Assembly: GCF_900182735.1 (NCBI RefSeq)
Contig: NZ_FXTU01000007.1
Location: forward strand, 62,001 to 126,000
Direction: 5' to 3'
Origin: Laceyella tengchongensis
Lineage (GTDB): Bacteria > Bacillota > Bacilli > Thermoactinomycetales > Thermoactinomycetaceae
Length of the DNA: 64,000 nt
This document shows, piece after piece, positions 63,229-64,000 of the stretch (position 1 is the first letter of the stretch; each line of letters begins with the position of its first letter). The translations under genes and the position numbers were made by a program. The notes beneath the pieces are model-generated. The model did no database searches. It was given only the letters and a program-made list of their open reading frames with translations, and was not told the origin of the DNA.

Positions 63229-63265
63229 TCAAAAAGCACTCAACCTTCAAGAGGATGAGTGCTTT
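63229..63265 (-). terminator. Terminator of spoVG
   Basis: AAAGCACTC pairs with GAGTGCTTT with further inner pairing, and the minus-strand product runs into TTGATTGC after a T5 run. It lies 20 bases after spoVG. Confidence 0.85.
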
Positions 63266-63284
63266 CCTGCAATCTCGTTTATTA

Positions 63285-63590
63285 TCAGGCATCCATGTGA
63301 ACATGATGATCCAGTGATCCGTGCTCTGCTTCCAATTCTCCAGCGCGATGATATTCAGCCAACACAGCCGCCTCGATTTTTTCCCGGCTGAGTGGGGAGA
63401 TTGGATGTGCGATATCACGAAACTCCCCGTCTGGCGTGCGCTTGGACGGCATAGCGACAAACATGCCGTTATTGCCATCAATTACGCGGATATCATGCAC
63501 CACAAATTCGCTATCAATCGTAATGGAAGCAATTGCACGCATACGACCTTCGCGATTTACTCTACGCAAACGAACATCAGTAATTTCCAC
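63285..63590 (-). CDS. spoVG: Septation/regulatory protein SpoVG
   Basis: 101 residues from GTG 63590, with GGTGGTGG upstream. It begins MEITDVRLRRVNREGRMRAI and has FVVHDIRVIDGNNGMFVAMPSKR, read in parts, with DIAHPISPLSREKIEAAVL near the end. This is full-length SpoVG. It influences asymmetric septation and cortex formation and binds nucleic acids, acting as a broad regulator in Firmicutes. A sigma-H-type promoter lies 42 bases upstream. It is flanked by ridA and glmU as in B. subtilis. Confidence 0.97.
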   Translation of the reverse strand: MEITDVRLRRVNREGRMRAIASITIDSEFVVHDIRVIDGNNGMFVAMPSKRTPDGEFRDIAHPISPLSREKIEAAVLAEYHRAGELEAEHGSLDHHVHMDA

Positions 63591-63631
63591 CAGGTTCCAC
63601 CACCTATTTCCAATGATGACTCAAAATACCT

Positions 63632-63658
63632 ATTCTAGATGGAAGAACCATTTCCTTC
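63632..63658 (-). promoter_or_regulatory. Sigma-H-type promoter of spoVG
   Basis: GAAGGAAAT (63650-63658) fits the sigma-H -35 RWAGGANNT and AGAAT (63632-63636) fits the -10 HGAAT, 13 bases apart. B. subtilis spoVG P1 has the same spacing from memory. It lies between ridA and spoVG. Confidence 0.75.
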
Positions 63659-63689
63659 TATCGACAGTATTTTTATGGAATTTTTTTAC

Positions 63690-64000
63690 TTATCGTTTGC
63701 GAGCGATCACTTCCATTTCAATTAGCACATCTTTGGGCAACCGCGCCACTTCCACACAGGAACGGGCCGGTTTGTGCTCGTTGAAATATTCGGCGTAAAT
63801 GCGATTGATGATTTGAAATTGGTTCATGTCCTTGATAAACAGGGTCGTCTTGATCACATGGTTCAAATCACTGCCGGCAGCCAACAAGACAGCTTGGATG
63901 TTTTTCAGGACTTGGTGCGTCTGTTCTTCAATTCCTTCGCCCACCAATTCACCAGCTGGTGTCAGCGGGATTTGACCCGATGTGAAGATCAGATCACCCA
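63690..64000 (-). CDS. ridA: RidA family enamine/imine deaminase (5' end outside window)
   Basis: The frame is open from the window edge to 63690, giving 103 visible codons; the first residues lie outside. Visible motifs are GDLIFTSGQIPLTP near the start, EEQTHQVLKNIQAVLLAAGSDL, VIKTTLFIKDMNQFQIINRIY, read in parts, and the signature PARSCVEVARLPKDVLIEMEVIA with the catalytic Arg. RidA hydrolyses reactive enamines and imines made by PLP enzymes. In B. subtilis the gene (yabJ) lies upstream of spoVG in the purR operon, and the same order holds here. Confidence 0.95.
   Translation of the reverse strand, partial: GDLIFTSGQIPLTPAGELVGEGIEEQTHQVLKNIQAVLLAAGSDLNHVIKTTLFIKDMNQFQIINRIYAEYFNEHKPARSCVEVARLPKDVLIEMEVIARKR

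Overview
The window reads as chromosomal DNA of an endospore-forming, Gram-positive Bacillota species. About 34 kb (30.3 to 64 kb) keeps the gene order of the Bacillus subtilis origin-proximal region, read on the minus strand: ridA, spoVG, glmU, prs, ctc, pth, fin, mfd, a PrsA-like foldase, spoVT, spoVB-like, mazG-type yabN, rqcP, yabP, yabQ, divIC, two Met tRNAs, spoIIE, tilS, hpt, ftsH, coaX, hslO, cysK, pabA, pabC, folP, folB, folK, dusB, lysS. Sporulation genes (spoVG, spoIIE, spoVT, fin, yabP, yabQ) are all there, so the organism very probably sporulates. Middling G+C and the mix of neighbours would suit a thermoactinomycete-like member of the Bacillales, but that placement is inference.

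Region by region. 1-4.4 kb: partial MgtC-family gene, a HAD phosphatase, a decayed tnpB/omega-RNA-like remnant, a short inverted-repeat element (MITE), a NarL-type two-component system and a His-rich double YtkA-like lipoprotein. 4.5-8.9 kb: a site-2-type metalloprotease, tRNA-Ala, and an unrecognised three-gene operon of two kinase-fold proteins lacking catalytic residues (one with a membrane helix and TPR repeats) plus a 67-residue single-pass protein. 9.3-12.7 kb: HxlR regulator, aldehyde dehydrogenase, two small orphan genes and a second MITE copy in opposite orientation. 12.8-26.7 kb: a complete Gram-positive Tad/Flp pilus locus. 27-30 kb: a lid-less Hsp70 and a GrpE-like partner, and a very small Cys-rich protein. 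After that comes the housekeeping block.

The most unusual part is the Tad locus. It has one apparent promoter and the order tadZ, tadV (prepilin peptidase), rcpC/cpaB, tadA, tadB, tadC, flp, a VWA lipoprotein, a six-helix membrane protein, then a two-gene module present twice (a secreted protein with a hydrophobic Gly/Ala-rich C-terminal part, plus a soluble partner), then tadG-like, tadE-like, and a TadE-like pseudopilin fused to a LytM/M23 peptidoglycan hydrolase. A perfect 15-bp hairpin just after flp may raise flp expression relative to the distal genes. The logic seems to be: assembly motor and processing first, major pilin next, then surface, minor-pilin and wall-opening components.

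In the housekeeping block the genes work in recognisable groups: folate synthesis (pabA, pabC, folP, folB, folK, with pabB missing from its usual place), cell wall and division (glmU, divIC, SpoVB-like flippase, NamZ), nucleotide metabolism (prs, hpt), translation quality (pth, ctc, rqcP, tilS, lysS, dusB), DNA repair (mfd) and sporulation. Two sporulation promoters can be read directly: a sigma-H-type promoter before spoVG and a long-spacer (22 bp) Spo0A-type promoter before spoIIE. All motif calls are by eye; no database search was possible.
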